Positions 16,795-25,214 of a stretch of 64,000 bases of DNA are shown in pieces. The stretch comes from DASRDB01 sp035652815. GTDB taxonomy: Bacteria > Chloroflexota > Ktedonobacteria > Ktedonobacterales > Ktedonobacteraceae. The translations under genes and the position numbers were made by a program. The notes under the pieces were generated by a model. That model was not told the DNA's origin, searched no databases, and was given only the letters and a program-made list of their open reading frames with translations. The number at the start of each line of letters is the position of its first letter. The stretch's first letter is position 1. The stretch is taken from positions 62,001 to 126,000 of the forward strand of contig DASRDB010000012.1 of assembly GCA_035652815.1 (NCBI GenBank), written 5' to 3'.

Positions 16795-17259
16795 ATGAGG
16801 AACGAGTTACTGGCGTGGTTTGCGCGGGAGGGGCTGCTGCTTCAGAGCATCACCACTGCGACGGATGACCCGGACGACGAAATCAAAGTGACGGTCAAAG
16901 CACCCATTATTGCTCTGAGCAAGGCTCATGACGATTTCCGCGAGTGTCCCGACCCGGTGCTGTTTGGCTATCCCGAGGATTGCCTGGAATACATGACGCT
17001 GAGCGACTTTCACTCGTTCGTTTATCAATGGTTCGAGCGAGCGGTGAGCGCGGGCATGGGACGCTGTTTCGTCTGTAATAAAGTGCTGGACAACAGCGCG
17101 GAAAAGCCCTGGGATGCCGTATTCGTCACCAACGAGTGGCATTGCTGGCTGCTGGTGCATTACGACTGCAAACGCTATCTCAGCCGCGACTTGAAGGGGC
17201 GCAATCCCTTCGAGGTGGCGGCCCGCCCGCCGGAATTTTTTGATTTACGCCTGGCATAA
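16795..17259 (+). CDS. Unknown 154-residue protein with a Cys-x2-Cys motif
   Basis: I do not recognise it. It is soluble, with an acidic N-terminal half and a C-terminal part containing GRCFVCNKVLDNS (Cys-x2-Cys) and later WHCWLLVHYDCKRY, giving four cysteines and a histidine that could hold one zinc. It is the first gene of a run with polX and rplY (42 and 25 bases apart), downstream of a clear promoter, so it may be co-expressed with DNA repair and translation genes. No catalytic motif is seen. Confidence 0.65.
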   Translation: MRNELLAWFAREGLLLQSITTATDDPDDEIKVTVKAPIIALSKAHDDFRECPDPVLFGYPEDCLEYMTLSDFHSFVYQWFERAVSAGMGRCFVCNKVLDNSAEKPWDAVFVTNEWHCWLLVHYDCKRYLSRDLKGRNPFEVAARPPEFFDLRLA

Positions 17260-17301
17260 CTGCCCCGGAAACCCAACTCACCACGATTTTGCGAGGAAAC
17301 A

Positions 17302-19071
17302 ATGGATAAAAACCAGGTTGCGCAGGCGCTGGAAGAAGTCGCCAGCCTGCTTGAACTGAAAGAGGATAGCAATCCCTTCGAGGCGCGCGCCTATGAGAAC
17401 GCTGCCCGAGCCGTCAGTGCGTTGGATGGCGATATCGAACAAATGGTGCGCGAGGGCAGGCTGAAAGGCGTGCCAGGGCTGGGCGCTACCACCATCAAGC
17501 GCATCGAGGAACTGGTCAACACCGGACATATGGCTCTGCTCGATGAATTGCTGGCGACTACTCCGGCGATTAAGTTGGAGATGCGGCGCATTCCCGGCGT
17601 GGGGCCGAAGAAGATCAACGCCATCTACAACGCGCTGCACATCAACAGCATTGAGGAGTTGGAGCAGGCCTGTAAAGAGGACAAAGTGGCGAAGCTGCCC
17701 GGCTTCGGCAAAAAGACGCAGGATAAAATCTTGCAGGGTCTCGCCTTCCTGGCGCAACACTCGGGCCGTTTCCTCTACCCGGTCGCCGAGCAAGAGGCCG
17801 AGCGCATTCGAGCTGTACTGGCGCAGATACCGGAGATAGTGCGCCTGCAGATCGCGGGCAGCCTGCGCCGAAAACGCGAGACTATCGGCGATATCGATAT
17901 GGTCGCCAGTGTGGCCGATGACGCCAGCAGCGACGTGCGGCGCAAGATCATGGATATCTTCACCAGCCAGCCCTCGGTCGAGGCGATTACAGGCAAGGGC
18001 GAGACGAAATCGAGCGTGGTGCTGAAAAGCGGCATCAACATGGACCTGCGCGTGGTCAACGACAGCCAGTTCCCCTACACGCTGCACCACTTTAGCGGCT
18101 CGAAGGAGCATCATATCCCACTCCGCCGCCGCGCCCTCAGCATGGGCATGACCATTAACGATTACGGCCTGTTTCGCGGCAAGGAACCGAACCTGGAACT
18201 GGTGCCATGCAAGGACGAGGCAGATATCTACGCCGCGCTTGGCATGGACTACATCGAACCCGAACTGCGCGAGGATATGGGCGAGATCGAAGCCGCCATA
18301 GAACACAAGCTGCCCAGATTGGTGCAGTTGAGCGACCTGCGGGGTATCCTGCACGCTCACTCCACCTGGAGCGACGGGCAAAACACCATTCGCGAAATGG
18401 CGGAAGCCTGCATTGCGCGTGGCTACCAGTATCTCGGCATCACCGATCATAGCAAGGTTGCGGCTTACGCGGGTGGCTTAAACGAGGACGCCCTTCTCCA
18501 CCAGCGCGAGGAAATCGACCGCCTCAACGAGGAGTTTGCCGGGCGTATTCACATCCTGCATGGAACCGAGTGCGACATCCTGCGCGATGGCGCGCTCGAC
18601 TTTTCCGACGAGGCGCTGGCTCGCCTGGATTTCGTGGTGGCTTCGATTCACAGCCAGTTTAACCTCTCGCGTGAGGAGCAGACGCAGCGCATGATTCGCG
18701 CCATCTCCAATCCCTTCGTGGATATTATTGGACATCCGACCGGACGGCTCCTGCTCAGCCGCGAGGGCTACGATATTGATATCGAGGCGGTCATTGACGC
18801 GGCGTCGCAACATGGCACGTGTATCGAGATCAATGCTCATCCATCGCGCTTCGATCTGGATTGGCGTTTTTTGCACCGCGCTCGTGATAAGGGTATAAAG
18901 ATTCCAATTGACCCGGATGCTCATAGTATTGATGGGCTTGACGTGATACGGTATGGTATAGGTATCGCTCGCAAGGGGTGGCTGCGCCCCAGTGATGTGC
19001 TGAACACGCTGACAACAGACGAACTCCTGGCGTTCTTTAAGGCGCGCCGGGAAAAGTATATACATGCATAG
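17302..19071 (+). CDS. polX: DNA polymerase/3'-5' exonuclease PolX
   Basis: A 589-residue family X polymerase fused to a PHP nuclease. It has an N-terminal helix-hairpin-helix region (VPGLGATTIKRIEELV near 55, IPGVGPKKINAIYN near 95), a polymerase core with AGSLRRKRETIGDIDMVAS near 188 carrying the metal-binding Asp-x-Asp pair, and a C-terminal PHP domain starting LRGILHAHSTWSDGQNT near 348 with ITDHSKVAAYAGG. Length and order match bacterial PolX, which fills gaps and trims 3' ends in base-excision repair. GCGAGGAAACA precedes the ATG. Confident. Confidence 0.95.
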   Translation: MDKNQVAQALEEVASLLELKEDSNPFEARAYENAARAVSALDGDIEQMVREGRLKGVPGLGATTIKRIEELVNTGHMALLDELLATTPAIKLEMRRIPGVGPKKINAIYNALHINSIEELEQACKEDKVAKLPGFGKKTQDKILQGLAFLAQHSGRFLYPVAEQEAERIRAVLAQIPEIVRLQIAGSLRRKRETIGDIDMVASVADDASSDVRRKIMDIFTSQPSVEAITGKGETKSSVVLKSGINMDLRVVNDSQFPYTLHHFSGSKEHHIPLRRRALSMGMTINDYGLFRGKEPNLELVPCKDEADIYAALGMDYIEPELREDMGEIEAAIEHKLPRLVQLSDLRGILHAHSTWSDGQNTIREMAEACIARGYQYLGITDHSKVAAYAGGLNEDALLHQREEIDRLNEEFAGRIHILHGTECDILRDGALDFSDEALARLDFVVASIHSQFNLSREEQTQRMIRAISNPFVDIIGHPTGRLLLSREGYDIDIEAVIDAASQHGTCIEINAHPSRFDLDWRFLHRARDKGIKIPIDPDAHSIDGLDVIRYGIGIARKGWLRPSDVLNTLTTDELLAFFKARREKYIHA

Positions 19072-19096
19072 CAAGGTAGAAAGGAAGTAGATACAC

Positions 19097-19744
19097 ATGG
19101 CAGAACTGACAGAACTGGTAGTAAGCAAACGCGAAGTATTGGGGAAAAAGGCCAAACGCCTGCGCAAGGCAGGACTCATTCCCGGCAATATTTTTGGACA
19201 CCGCCAGGACCCGGTGGCAGTGCAGGTGGACGAGGTAGCGTTCGATACACTGCGCCGCCAGCATAAAACGACCGGCATTATGTCGCTGCGCCTGGACGGG
19301 TCGGATACGGAAACCGCGCTAGTGCGCCACATTCAGCGCGACCCGCGCACGAACAAAATCGTGCATATCGACTTTTTCCGCGTCAGCCTGACCGAGCGCA
19401 TCACGGTCAGGATTCCGCTGCACGTTACGGGTGAGGCTCCCGCCGTGAAGAACGAGGGCGGCGTGTTGCTCCATCTCGTGGACGCGCTCGAAGTCGAGTG
19501 TACTGCGCAGGACATCGTCGATCACCTGGATGTCGATGTCTCGTCCCTGGATCACATCGATGACACCATTCACGCCAAAGACGTCGCGTTACCCGCGAAC
19601 TACACGCTGCTAACCGACCCGGACGAGCCGGTCGTCAAGGTTGGCGCGACCCGCGCCGAGGTGGCTGAGGAAGAGGCTGCTGCTGAAGAGACTCCAGCCG
19701 CGCCTGCTCCTGAAGCCGCAGCCGGAGAGAACGCTGAAGGCTAG
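19097..19744 (+). CDS. rplY: 50S ribosomal protein L25 (Ctc form)
   Basis: A 215-residue long-form L25, which binds 5S rRNA in the large subunit. KREVLGKKAKRLRKAGLIPG at the start and the DFFRVSLTERITVRIPLHVTG centre are family landmarks. The C-terminal domain is the CTC extension, ending in an Ala/Glu-rich tail (EEEAAAEETPAAPAPEAA). It follows polX by 25 bases and GAAGGAAGTAGATACAC gives the ribosome site. A perfect 17-bp hairpin after the stop probably ends the transcript. Confidence 0.95.
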   Translation: MAELTELVVSKREVLGKKAKRLRKAGLIPGNIFGHRQDPVAVQVDEVAFDTLRRQHKTTGIMSLRLDGSDTETALVRHIQRDPRTNKIVHIDFFRVSLTERITVRIPLHVTGEAPAVKNEGGVLLHLVDALEVECTAQDIVDHLDVDVSSLDHIDDTIHAKDVALPANYTLLTDPDEPVVKVGATRAEVAEEEAAAEETPAAPAPEAAAGENAEG

Positions 19745-19758
19745 GCGAGAGGTTGCAT

Positions 19759-19793
19759 GATCCGCCAGTGTCAAGCCTTGACACTGGCGGATC
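19759..19793. terminator. Perfect 17-bp hairpin after rplY
   Basis: GATCCGCCAGTGTCAAG pairs with its complement across one central base, 15 bases after the rplY stop and 27 bases before the next ATG. No T-run follows. It belongs to no recurring family here. Confidence 0.65.
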
Positions 19794-19819
19794 GAAACCC
19801 TTAGAAATGAGCGATTGCT

Positions 19820-21124
19820 ATGCGGATCATGATCGTTTCGGACCAGTATCCACCAATGGTGGGAGGGGTGCCCCGAGTAACGCAGGAGCTGGCGAGACGA
19901 CTGGCTGATCGCGGACACCAGGTATCGGTAATCGCGCCCAGCTATGGCGCTCGCGACGTCTACCGCGTCGAGAACAAGGTACGCATCTATCGCTTCTCAT
20001 CCTTTGAGTGGCCGACCTACGGGGAGTTGCGCATTCCCATGCTCCCCATTCTCCCTTTCCGGCGTTTGCTGAAGCAACTCGATCCCGACATCATTCATAT
20101 TCACTCGCCCGTCGTGCTGGGCAACATTGCGCAAATCGTAGCGGGCGGCCTGCGCAAACCCGTCATCGCCACCAATCACTATCTGCCAATCAACATGAGC
20201 CGTTCGCTCACCTCAGACCCACTCTTTGGCAAGCCCTTTATGAACGTCTCCTACACTTACCTGGTGCATTTCTGCAATCGCTGCGAGTATGTCACTGCGC
20301 CCACGATGACGGCGCTCAACCTGCTCTATGAACATGGCCTGCGTTCCCCGGCCCGCGCCATCTCAAACGGCATCGACTTGCAAGAGTTTACGCCGGGCGA
20401 GCCAGACCCCGAAGTCCGGCGCAGGCTTAACCTGCCGACCGACCGGCCCATCATTCTTTCGGTAAACCGCCTGAGCCAGGAAAAACGCATCGATGTTCTG
20501 ATTGACGCCGCCGCGAAAATGCAGCAGTCGGCGCAGATCGCCATTGCCAGCACCGGCCCGCAGGAAGCGGAGTTACGGGCGCAGGTGGAAACGCTTGGCC
20601 TGCAAGACCGCGTGACCTTCTTAGGCTTCGTCAGCGATGACGACCTTGTCTCGCTGTTCCGCCTCTCGCATATCTTCGGCATTCCCTCTGAGGCCGATTT
20701 ACAAAGTCTTGCCACGATGGAGGCGATGGCCTGCGGGCTGCCCGTCGTAGCCGCCGACGCCTATGCCCTGCCCGAACTCGTGCATCACGAGGAGAACGGT
20801 TTCCTTTTCACACCGGGCAATAGCGAGGAAATGGCCCGCTATCTGGACACCCTGGTAGAAAATCCAATCCTGCGTAAGGAGATGGGCGCTAAAAGCCTTG
20901 AGATCATCGCTCCCCACAATATCGAGCGCGTCCTTGACGAATGGGAAGCGCTCTATCGCCGCCTCTCCACTGAGTTTATCGAGGCAAAAGAGCGCAAGCT
21001 GCGTATGCGCCTCATTCGCAAAGCCTCGGCCTTTATGTCGCCCCGCGCTCCCCGCTATAAACGCGGGCGCGATAGCTCGCCGAATTATCCCCCGGGCTGG
21101 CAAGAAAAAACGGCTGAACAATAA
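19820..21124 (+). CDS. GT4-family glycosyltransferase
   Basis: A 434-residue cytoplasmic enzyme of the GT-B fold. The N-terminal domain begins MRIMIVSDQYPPMVGGVPR with the glycine-rich acceptor loop. The C-terminal nucleotide-sugar domain includes ILSVNRLSQEKRIDVLIDAA near 215 and the donor-binding GIPSEADLQSLATMEAMACG near 290 with the EAMACG pattern of retaining GT4 enzymes. A basic C-terminal tail (PRAPRYKRGRDSS) could attach to the membrane. It probably adds mannose or glucose to a lipid or glycan precursor; donor and acceptor are unknown. It converges with the next gene across 42 bases. Confidence 0.87.
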   Translation: MRIMIVSDQYPPMVGGVPRVTQELARRLADRGHQVSVIAPSYGARDVYRVENKVRIYRFSSFEWPTYGELRIPMLPILPFRRLLKQLDPDIIHIHSPVVLGNIAQIVAGGLRKPVIATNHYLPINMSRSLTSDPLFGKPFMNVSYTYLVHFCNRCEYVTAPTMTALNLLYEHGLRSPARAISNGIDLQEFTPGEPDPEVRRRLNLPTDRPIILSVNRLSQEKRIDVLIDAAAKMQQSAQIAIASTGPQEAELRAQVETLGLQDRVTFLGFVSDDDLVSLFRLSHIFGIPSEADLQSLATMEAMACGLPVVAADAYALPELVHHEENGFLFTPGNSEEMARYLDTLVENPILRKEMGAKSLEIIAPHNIERVLDEWEALYRRLSTEFIEAKERKLRMRLIRKASAFMSPRAPRYKRGRDSSPNYPPGWQEKTAEQ

Positions 21125-21166
21125 GGATAATGACAACTTTTCTGCCGAACTTGCGTTTCCAATCAT

Positions 21167-22429
21167 TCAAGCGACCCACAGGTTGCAGATAAACATGATA
21201 GAAAAGGCGATGAAAAAAAAGAGCGAACCCGTGAAATACCATCGATGGAAGCGCCTGCTTTTCTTTCCCCAGACTGCGGCAATAACGAAAATTGGGAAGA
21301 GAATCAGTAAATAACGCGGCTGTGAAAGCAAAGGGCTGAGGTCTTCCAGGGGAAAACTCAACGAGAACGTAGCTATACTTGCCGCAAAAAGACGATAGTG
21401 AAGTGGAATCCATTTCCATCCAAAACCCAGCACCAGCAGCGAGAACAGCGTAAACAGAAAAGAGTTCAGGTGTTCCAGCAGGTAAATCCATGACGGAGCA
21501 GCGACGAATCCTCGAACTATCAGGTAAGCAGTCGTCCAGGGAAAGCTGAAGTGCCGATTCCAATCATTTTTTTCGGCCACGCTGAAGACGAAGGCGTTCC
21601 CTTTGGTAAAGTAGAGATAAAGAAGATAGATGATTACTCCTAGAGGAATCAGCGCTATCGGAATCAAGGCGTTCAATTTTGCGCGCCAGGCATGCTTCGT
21701 TTGTTCAGAGGATATCCAGAAGCGCTGCGCATACACTACAAGATAAGGGACAGCCAGAAAAACGCCAGACGAACGAGTTAGAGCCGCGAGAAATCCGAGC
21801 AAACCCGCGAACCACCAGTCTCGCGGTTGGCCGCGCTGCAACACGAGAAAACAGGCAATGCACAGTAGCATAAACAACGACTCGGTGTAGCCTGCGAAGA
21901 AAAACAGCCCGTAAGGAGCAAAGGCCATGTAGTAGAGGGCGCGGCGGGCGATAACTGCATCGTAATGGTCTAAAAGAAGCTTGGAGAGCAAGACAAGCGC
22001 ACAGTAAAAACAAAGGTTGGCGAGCAGTAGCCCGGCAGCATAGTAAGAGCCAGGGAATATTCCACCCAGCAGGAGACCAACAGGGCGTTGCAGCAAGGGC
22101 CAGAGCGGAAAGAACGCCGTATTCAATGTATCTGCATACCCCTGGGCGGAAATGGCGACAAAGTGCGGCACATCCCAGCGATACCAGGAGAAAAAGAATG
22201 CGCTCAGGCTGGCAGGATTATCTCCATATGGGATGACCTGATACGGTGTATGGAGCATCGCGCTCTGGTTTCTAAAAAAAGGTAGCAACGCTTGTAGAGA
22301 AAACATGGTGAGAACGCTTACCACCAGGAGCAATAAGCGGCTGAGGAGAAAAACCCGCCCGGCCTCTTTATAGGCCGTCTTCCATTGCTGCATGGACGTT
22401 CGCCCTGAACTACTCATCCCATTTTGCAT
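21167..22429 (-). CDS. PIG-V-like polyprenyl-phosphate mannosyltransferase
   Basis: A 420-residue membrane protein with about ten hydrophobic helices. WYRWDVPHFVAISAQGYAD near residue 82 and TAFFPLWPLLQRPVG near 104 match the WD-x-x-HF and FFPLxP landmarks of PIG-V-type mannosyltransferases, which use dolichyl/polyprenyl-phosphate-mannose on the outer face of the membrane. The end (KKSRRFHRWYF) is a last basic loop and helix. It lies tail to tail with the GT4 gene, and both probably serve envelope glycan or glycolipid synthesis. ATG at 22429 is used; the ATG five codons later is an alternative. Confidence 0.75.
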   Translation of the reverse strand: MQNGMSSSGRTSMQQWKTAYKEAGRVFLLSRLLLLVVSVLTMFSLQALLPFFRNQSAMLHTPYQVIPYGDNPASLSAFFFSWYRWDVPHFVAISAQGYADTLNTAFFPLWPLLQRPVGLLLGGIFPGSYYAAGLLLANLCFYCALVLLSKLLLDHYDAVIARRALYYMAFAPYGLFFFAGYTESLFMLLCIACFLVLQRGQPRDWWFAGLLGFLAALTRSSGVFLAVPYLVVYAQRFWISSEQTKHAWRAKLNALIPIALIPLGVIIYLLYLYFTKGNAFVFSVAEKNDWNRHFSFPWTTAYLIVRGFVAAPSWIYLLEHLNSFLFTLFSLLVLGFGWKWIPLHYRLFAASIATFSLSFPLEDLSPLLSQPRYLLILFPIFVIAAVWGKKSRRFHRWYFTGSLFFFIAFSIMFICNLWVA

Positions 22430-22609
22430 CCGCTTATTTAATCTCTCCCATCAGTGTAGCAAAGAAAGCAGTTTGGAGACAAGAAGATAGCCAGATAACC
22501 CTACATCGAGTGACTGCCATTTTTTTGCGGTCAGTATGAAGGTGCCTTTCAATAATACATACGTCCTGAAACGTGAAAATTACAACTTTTTCACGAACTA
22601 ACACTTATA

Positions 22610-22638
22610 TTGACGCCTGCTGATATTTCCCCTATACT
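22610..22638 (+). promoter_or_regulatory. Promoter of the KGG-motif gene
   Basis: TTGACG and TATACT are separated by 17 bases, giving a start near 22645, about 75 bases before the GTG start codon. Confidence 0.6.
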
Positions 22639-22645
22639 CAGCCTT

Positions 22646-22675
22646 ACAGGCGGAACAGCCTGTTTATTTTTTTAT
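22646..22675 (+). terminator. Terminator-like hairpin directly after the KGG-gene promoter
   Basis: ACAGGC-GGAACA-GCCTGT is followed by TTATTTTTTTAT. The stem starts at the predicted transcript start, so it could act as an attenuator or protect the 5' end. Confidence 0.45.
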
Positions 22676-22718
22676 CTTTAGCCAGGAATTATTCCCGGCA
22701 TGAGAAAGGGGTTCAGAC

Positions 22719-23051
22719 GTGTTGCCATCAGGCGAAGAGACACCTACCCCCATGTCAACATCAGAGGCGGGCCGCAAAGGGGGAAAAACGGTTCGCGACC
22801 GCTATGGCGAAGACTACTTTCGCCGTATCGGCAAGCTGGGAGGCACCAGAGTCAAACAACTTCGCGGCAGCGAATATTACCGCGCAATTGCGCGTAAAGG
22901 CGGCATGAAAAGCATGAGCAAGTATGGCCCTGAACATTTCGCGGCAATGGGCAAAAAGGGTGGCCAGACTACCAAACAACGCCAGGACCCCGATTTCTAT
23001 AGCCGCATCGGCAAAATGGGCGGTGCTGCACGCCGCAAAAAAGCTGAATGA
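22719..23051 (+). CDS. KGG-motif (Con-10-like) stress protein
   Basis: A 110-residue, very basic, hydrophilic protein built of repeated units: EAGRKGGKTVRDRYGEDYF, IGKLGGTRVKQLRG, IARKGGMKSMSKYGPEHF, MGKKGGQTTKQRQDPDFY, IGKMGGAARRKK. This is the KGG repeat of stress-induced, seed- or conidiation-like proteins in bacteria, thought to be disordered and protective, possibly nucleic-acid binding. The GTG start has AAAGGGG 7 bases upstream; the ATG 11 codons later has a poorer site. A perfect 36-bp hairpin follows the stop. Confidence 0.85.
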   Translation: MLPSGEETPTPMSTSEAGRKGGKTVRDRYGEDYFRRIGKLGGTRVKQLRGSEYYRAIARKGGMKSMSKYGPEHFAAMGKKGGQTTKQRQDPDFYSRIGKMGGAARRKKAE

Positions 23052-23061
23052 AATATCATAC

Positions 23062-23137
23062 AGATGGAGTTCTAGCACTGAGTGGACTCAAGCCAGGGCA
23101 TCCTGGCTTGAGTCCACTCAGTGCTAGAACTCCATCT
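23062..23137. terminator. Perfect 36-bp palindrome with GCAT loop
   Basis: Arms from AGATGGAGTTCTAGCACTGA onward are perfectly complementary over 36 bases around a four-base loop. It starts 11 bases after the KGG-gene stop and ends 9 bases before the -35 box of the next operon. It acts at least as an insulator between the two units. No other copy is present in the window. Confidence 0.75.
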
Positions 23138-23146
23138 ATTATCCCC

Positions 23147-23200
23147 TTGACAAACCTCTCTTCTCTATGCTAAATTTTTAGCATGCTAAATATTTTTAGC
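23147..23200 (+). promoter_or_regulatory. Promoter and double operator of the ArsR-MFS operon
   Basis: TTGACA and TAAATT are separated by 18 bases. Two inverted repeats, GCTAAATTTTTAGC (23169-23182) and GCTAAATATTTTTAGC (23185-23200), cover the -10 box and the likely start. The arms GCTAAA/TTTAGC are the size of an ArsR-type operator, so the downstream regulator probably represses its own operon. Confidence 0.7.
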
Positions 23201-23235
23201 ACGTTCTAACAAACCAGTACAAGGAAAGAACCTTA

Positions 23236-23862
23236 ATGGACAACCTGAGCGAGATAGACCAGGAGATACCCGTTTTGCCGGAAGATGTGCCGGTAGAAAT
23301 GCCGGAATTGCCCCTGAGACGGCTCATCTCTACGATGCAACAGTTCAAGGCGATTAGCGACCCGGTGCGTTCGCGTATTCTGGGTATTATTCAGAGCCAG
23401 CCAGCGACCGCCAGGCAGATAGCGGATAGATTGGGAGCAACGCCGGGCGCGATAGGCCATCACCTGCATGTGCTTGAGGACGCCGGATTGGCAAAGGTCG
23501 TGGCGCGGCGGTTGGTGCGCGGCATCGTAGCGAATTACTATACGCGCACCGCCAAAATCTTCCAGTATGAACTACCGGAGGATGTACGAGGCGACAATCT
23601 TGCTAACCTTGAGATTATGTCGAAGGCATACAGGGAGCTGTGTGAGTCGCATGAGGCTTATAAACATGATTCTTACAGGTTCGATGCCTTTCCACATGCT
23701 CGCCTTTCACCTGAACGAGCAAAGTACTTCTCCGAGCGGCTCGAAGACCTGCTCGAGGAAATTCTGCGCGAGCCGCCCGATCCACACGGCAAGGTGTATA
23801 GCATTTTTATGGCTATGTTTCTGTCACCACCTTATATGCAAGGACAGGAGACGTCCGAATAG
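23236..23862 (+). CDS. ArsR-like winged-helix transcriptional regulator
   Basis: A 208-residue regulator. After an acidic N-terminus (Glu/Pro-rich, about 35 residues) comes a winged helix: FKAISDPVRSRILGIIQSQ near 40 and TARQIADRLGATPGAIGHHL near 60. The C-terminal half, helical with an acidic end, probably binds the effector or the partner subunit. No arsenic- or metal-type Cys-x-Cys motif is present, so a metal sensor is unlikely. It is 18 bases upstream of an MFS transporter gene and behind a double operator, which fits a repressor relieved by the transported compound. Confidence 0.8.
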   Translation: MDNLSEIDQEIPVLPEDVPVEMPELPLRRLISTMQQFKAISDPVRSRILGIIQSQPATARQIADRLGATPGAIGHHLHVLEDAGLAKVVARRLVRGIVANYYTRTAKIFQYELPEDVRGDNLANLEIMSKAYRELCESHEAYKHDSYRFDAFPHARLSPERAKYFSERLEDLLEEILREPPDPHGKVYSIFMAMFLSPPYMQGQETSE

Positions 23863-23879
23863 CAGCAAAGGAGTCCCAT

Positions 23880-25166
23880 ATGGCAGCGCAAACGAGCGAG
23901 ACGAAGACAACCTTTCGCGGACTGAGCGGAGACTTCTGGAAGTACTGGACAGGGCAAACCATCTCTAACCTGGGCAGTTCGGTAACGCTGTTCGCGCTGC
24001 CACTGCTGGTCTATCAACTCACCGGCTCGGCCATCAATCTGGGCATCACGGGCGCGGCTGAATTTCTGCCTTACCTGCTGTTTGGCCTTGTGCTTGGCGC
24101 ATGGATGGACCGCGTCAATCGCAAGCGCATGATGATTCTAACCGATGTTGCCCGCGCCGCCATCATCGCCACCATCCCACTCAGCGCGGGCTTTCACATA
24201 CTGAGCGTCTGGTTGATTTATGCTGTCGGCTTCATTCACTCCACCCTCACCATCTGCTTTGAAGCCGGGCAGTTCGCCGCCATCCCCAGCCTTGTAAAGC
24301 AGGACGACCTGGTGACGGCCAACGGGCGCATTCAGGCAAGTTATTCCGCCGCCAGCGTTGTTGGGCCGCTCTTAGCAGGCCTATTAGTAGCAAAAATCCC
24401 TCTGGCAATGCTCCTGTTCATAGATGCATCCTCTTTCCTGGTCTCCGCCTTCTCGCTGGTTCTGATTCGCCGCAGTTTCAACGCAAAAAAAGACGAAAAA
24501 CGCGAAGCGACCACCATCTTTCGCGATGTCGTCGAGGGTTTGCGCTACGTGCTGAGCCACCCGGTATTGCGCAACATTTCACTGATGATGTCGATGGTCA
24601 ATTTCGTAGCCTCGACCACTTACGCGCAGCTTGTCCTCTTCGCCAAAGAGCGCTTAGCGGCCAATAACACCGAGGTAAGCTTGCTTTTCTCGTTTGGCAG
24701 CCTGGGGGTCGTTATTATGGGTTTGCTGGCCGGTCTCTTACGCAAGCGCTGGTCGTTCAGCAAAGTGGCATTGGGAGCCTTGATGACCGAAGGATTGCTC
24801 ACCATCGTCTTCTCGTTCATGCGCTGGTACTGGGCGGCGGCCTTGCTCTGGATGCTTATGAGCGGCCTCGGTATTCTCTTCAACATCAATACGGGCAGTT
24901 TGAGGCAGGCCATTGTTCCCAATCACCTGCTTGGCCGAGTCATTACTATTGCCGGAGTGCTGGCGTGGTCTGCGATCCCGCTCGGCAGCCTGCTCGGCGG
25001 CTTTGCCATCGCCTGGACGCACAATGTCGCTCTCGTCTATGGCATTATAGGCGCGCTGACTTTCCTTATTCCGTTCTCGTTCTCGTTTACGCCGCTCGGG
25101 CATGCCGAGAAGTATATTCCGGCAAAAACGGAGGAAGCTGAAGAAAGCTTGGCGCATTCTGAATGA
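23880..25166 (+). CDS. MFS efflux transporter
   Basis: A 428-residue membrane protein with 12 predicted helices and a first segment FWKYWTGQTISNLGSSVTLF typical of MFS transporters of the macrolide/enterobactin-exporter (MFS_3) type. The cytoplasmic loop signature LVLGAWMDRVNRKRMMILTD near 72 has the conserved G-x3-D-R-x2-R-[KR] pattern. It is the second gene of the ArsR-regulated operon and probably exports a toxic small molecule. The substrate is not predictable. Confidence 0.87.
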   Translation: MAAQTSETKTTFRGLSGDFWKYWTGQTISNLGSSVTLFALPLLVYQLTGSAINLGITGAAEFLPYLLFGLVLGAWMDRVNRKRMMILTDVARAAIIATIPLSAGFHILSVWLIYAVGFIHSTLTICFEAGQFAAIPSLVKQDDLVTANGRIQASYSAASVVGPLLAGLLVAKIPLAMLLFIDASSFLVSAFSLVLIRRSFNAKKDEKREATTIFRDVVEGLRYVLSHPVLRNISLMMSMVNFVASTTYAQLVLFAKERLAANNTEVSLLFSFGSLGVVIMGLLAGLLRKRWSFSKVALGALMTEGLLTIVFSFMRWYWAAALLWMLMSGLGILFNINTGSLRQAIVPNHLLGRVITIAGVLAWSAIPLGSLLGGFAIAWTHNVALVYGIIGALTFLIPFSFSFTPLGHAEKYIPAKTEEAEESLAHSE

Positions 25167-25214
25167 TGTGATACAGTGCCAGGGGAGAAGGCACCCATCA
25201 GGAGGAATCGCATC

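Noticed and set aside
17278..18450. A 390-codon frame antisense to polX
   Set aside because: PolX motifs cover the whole interval in the other strand.
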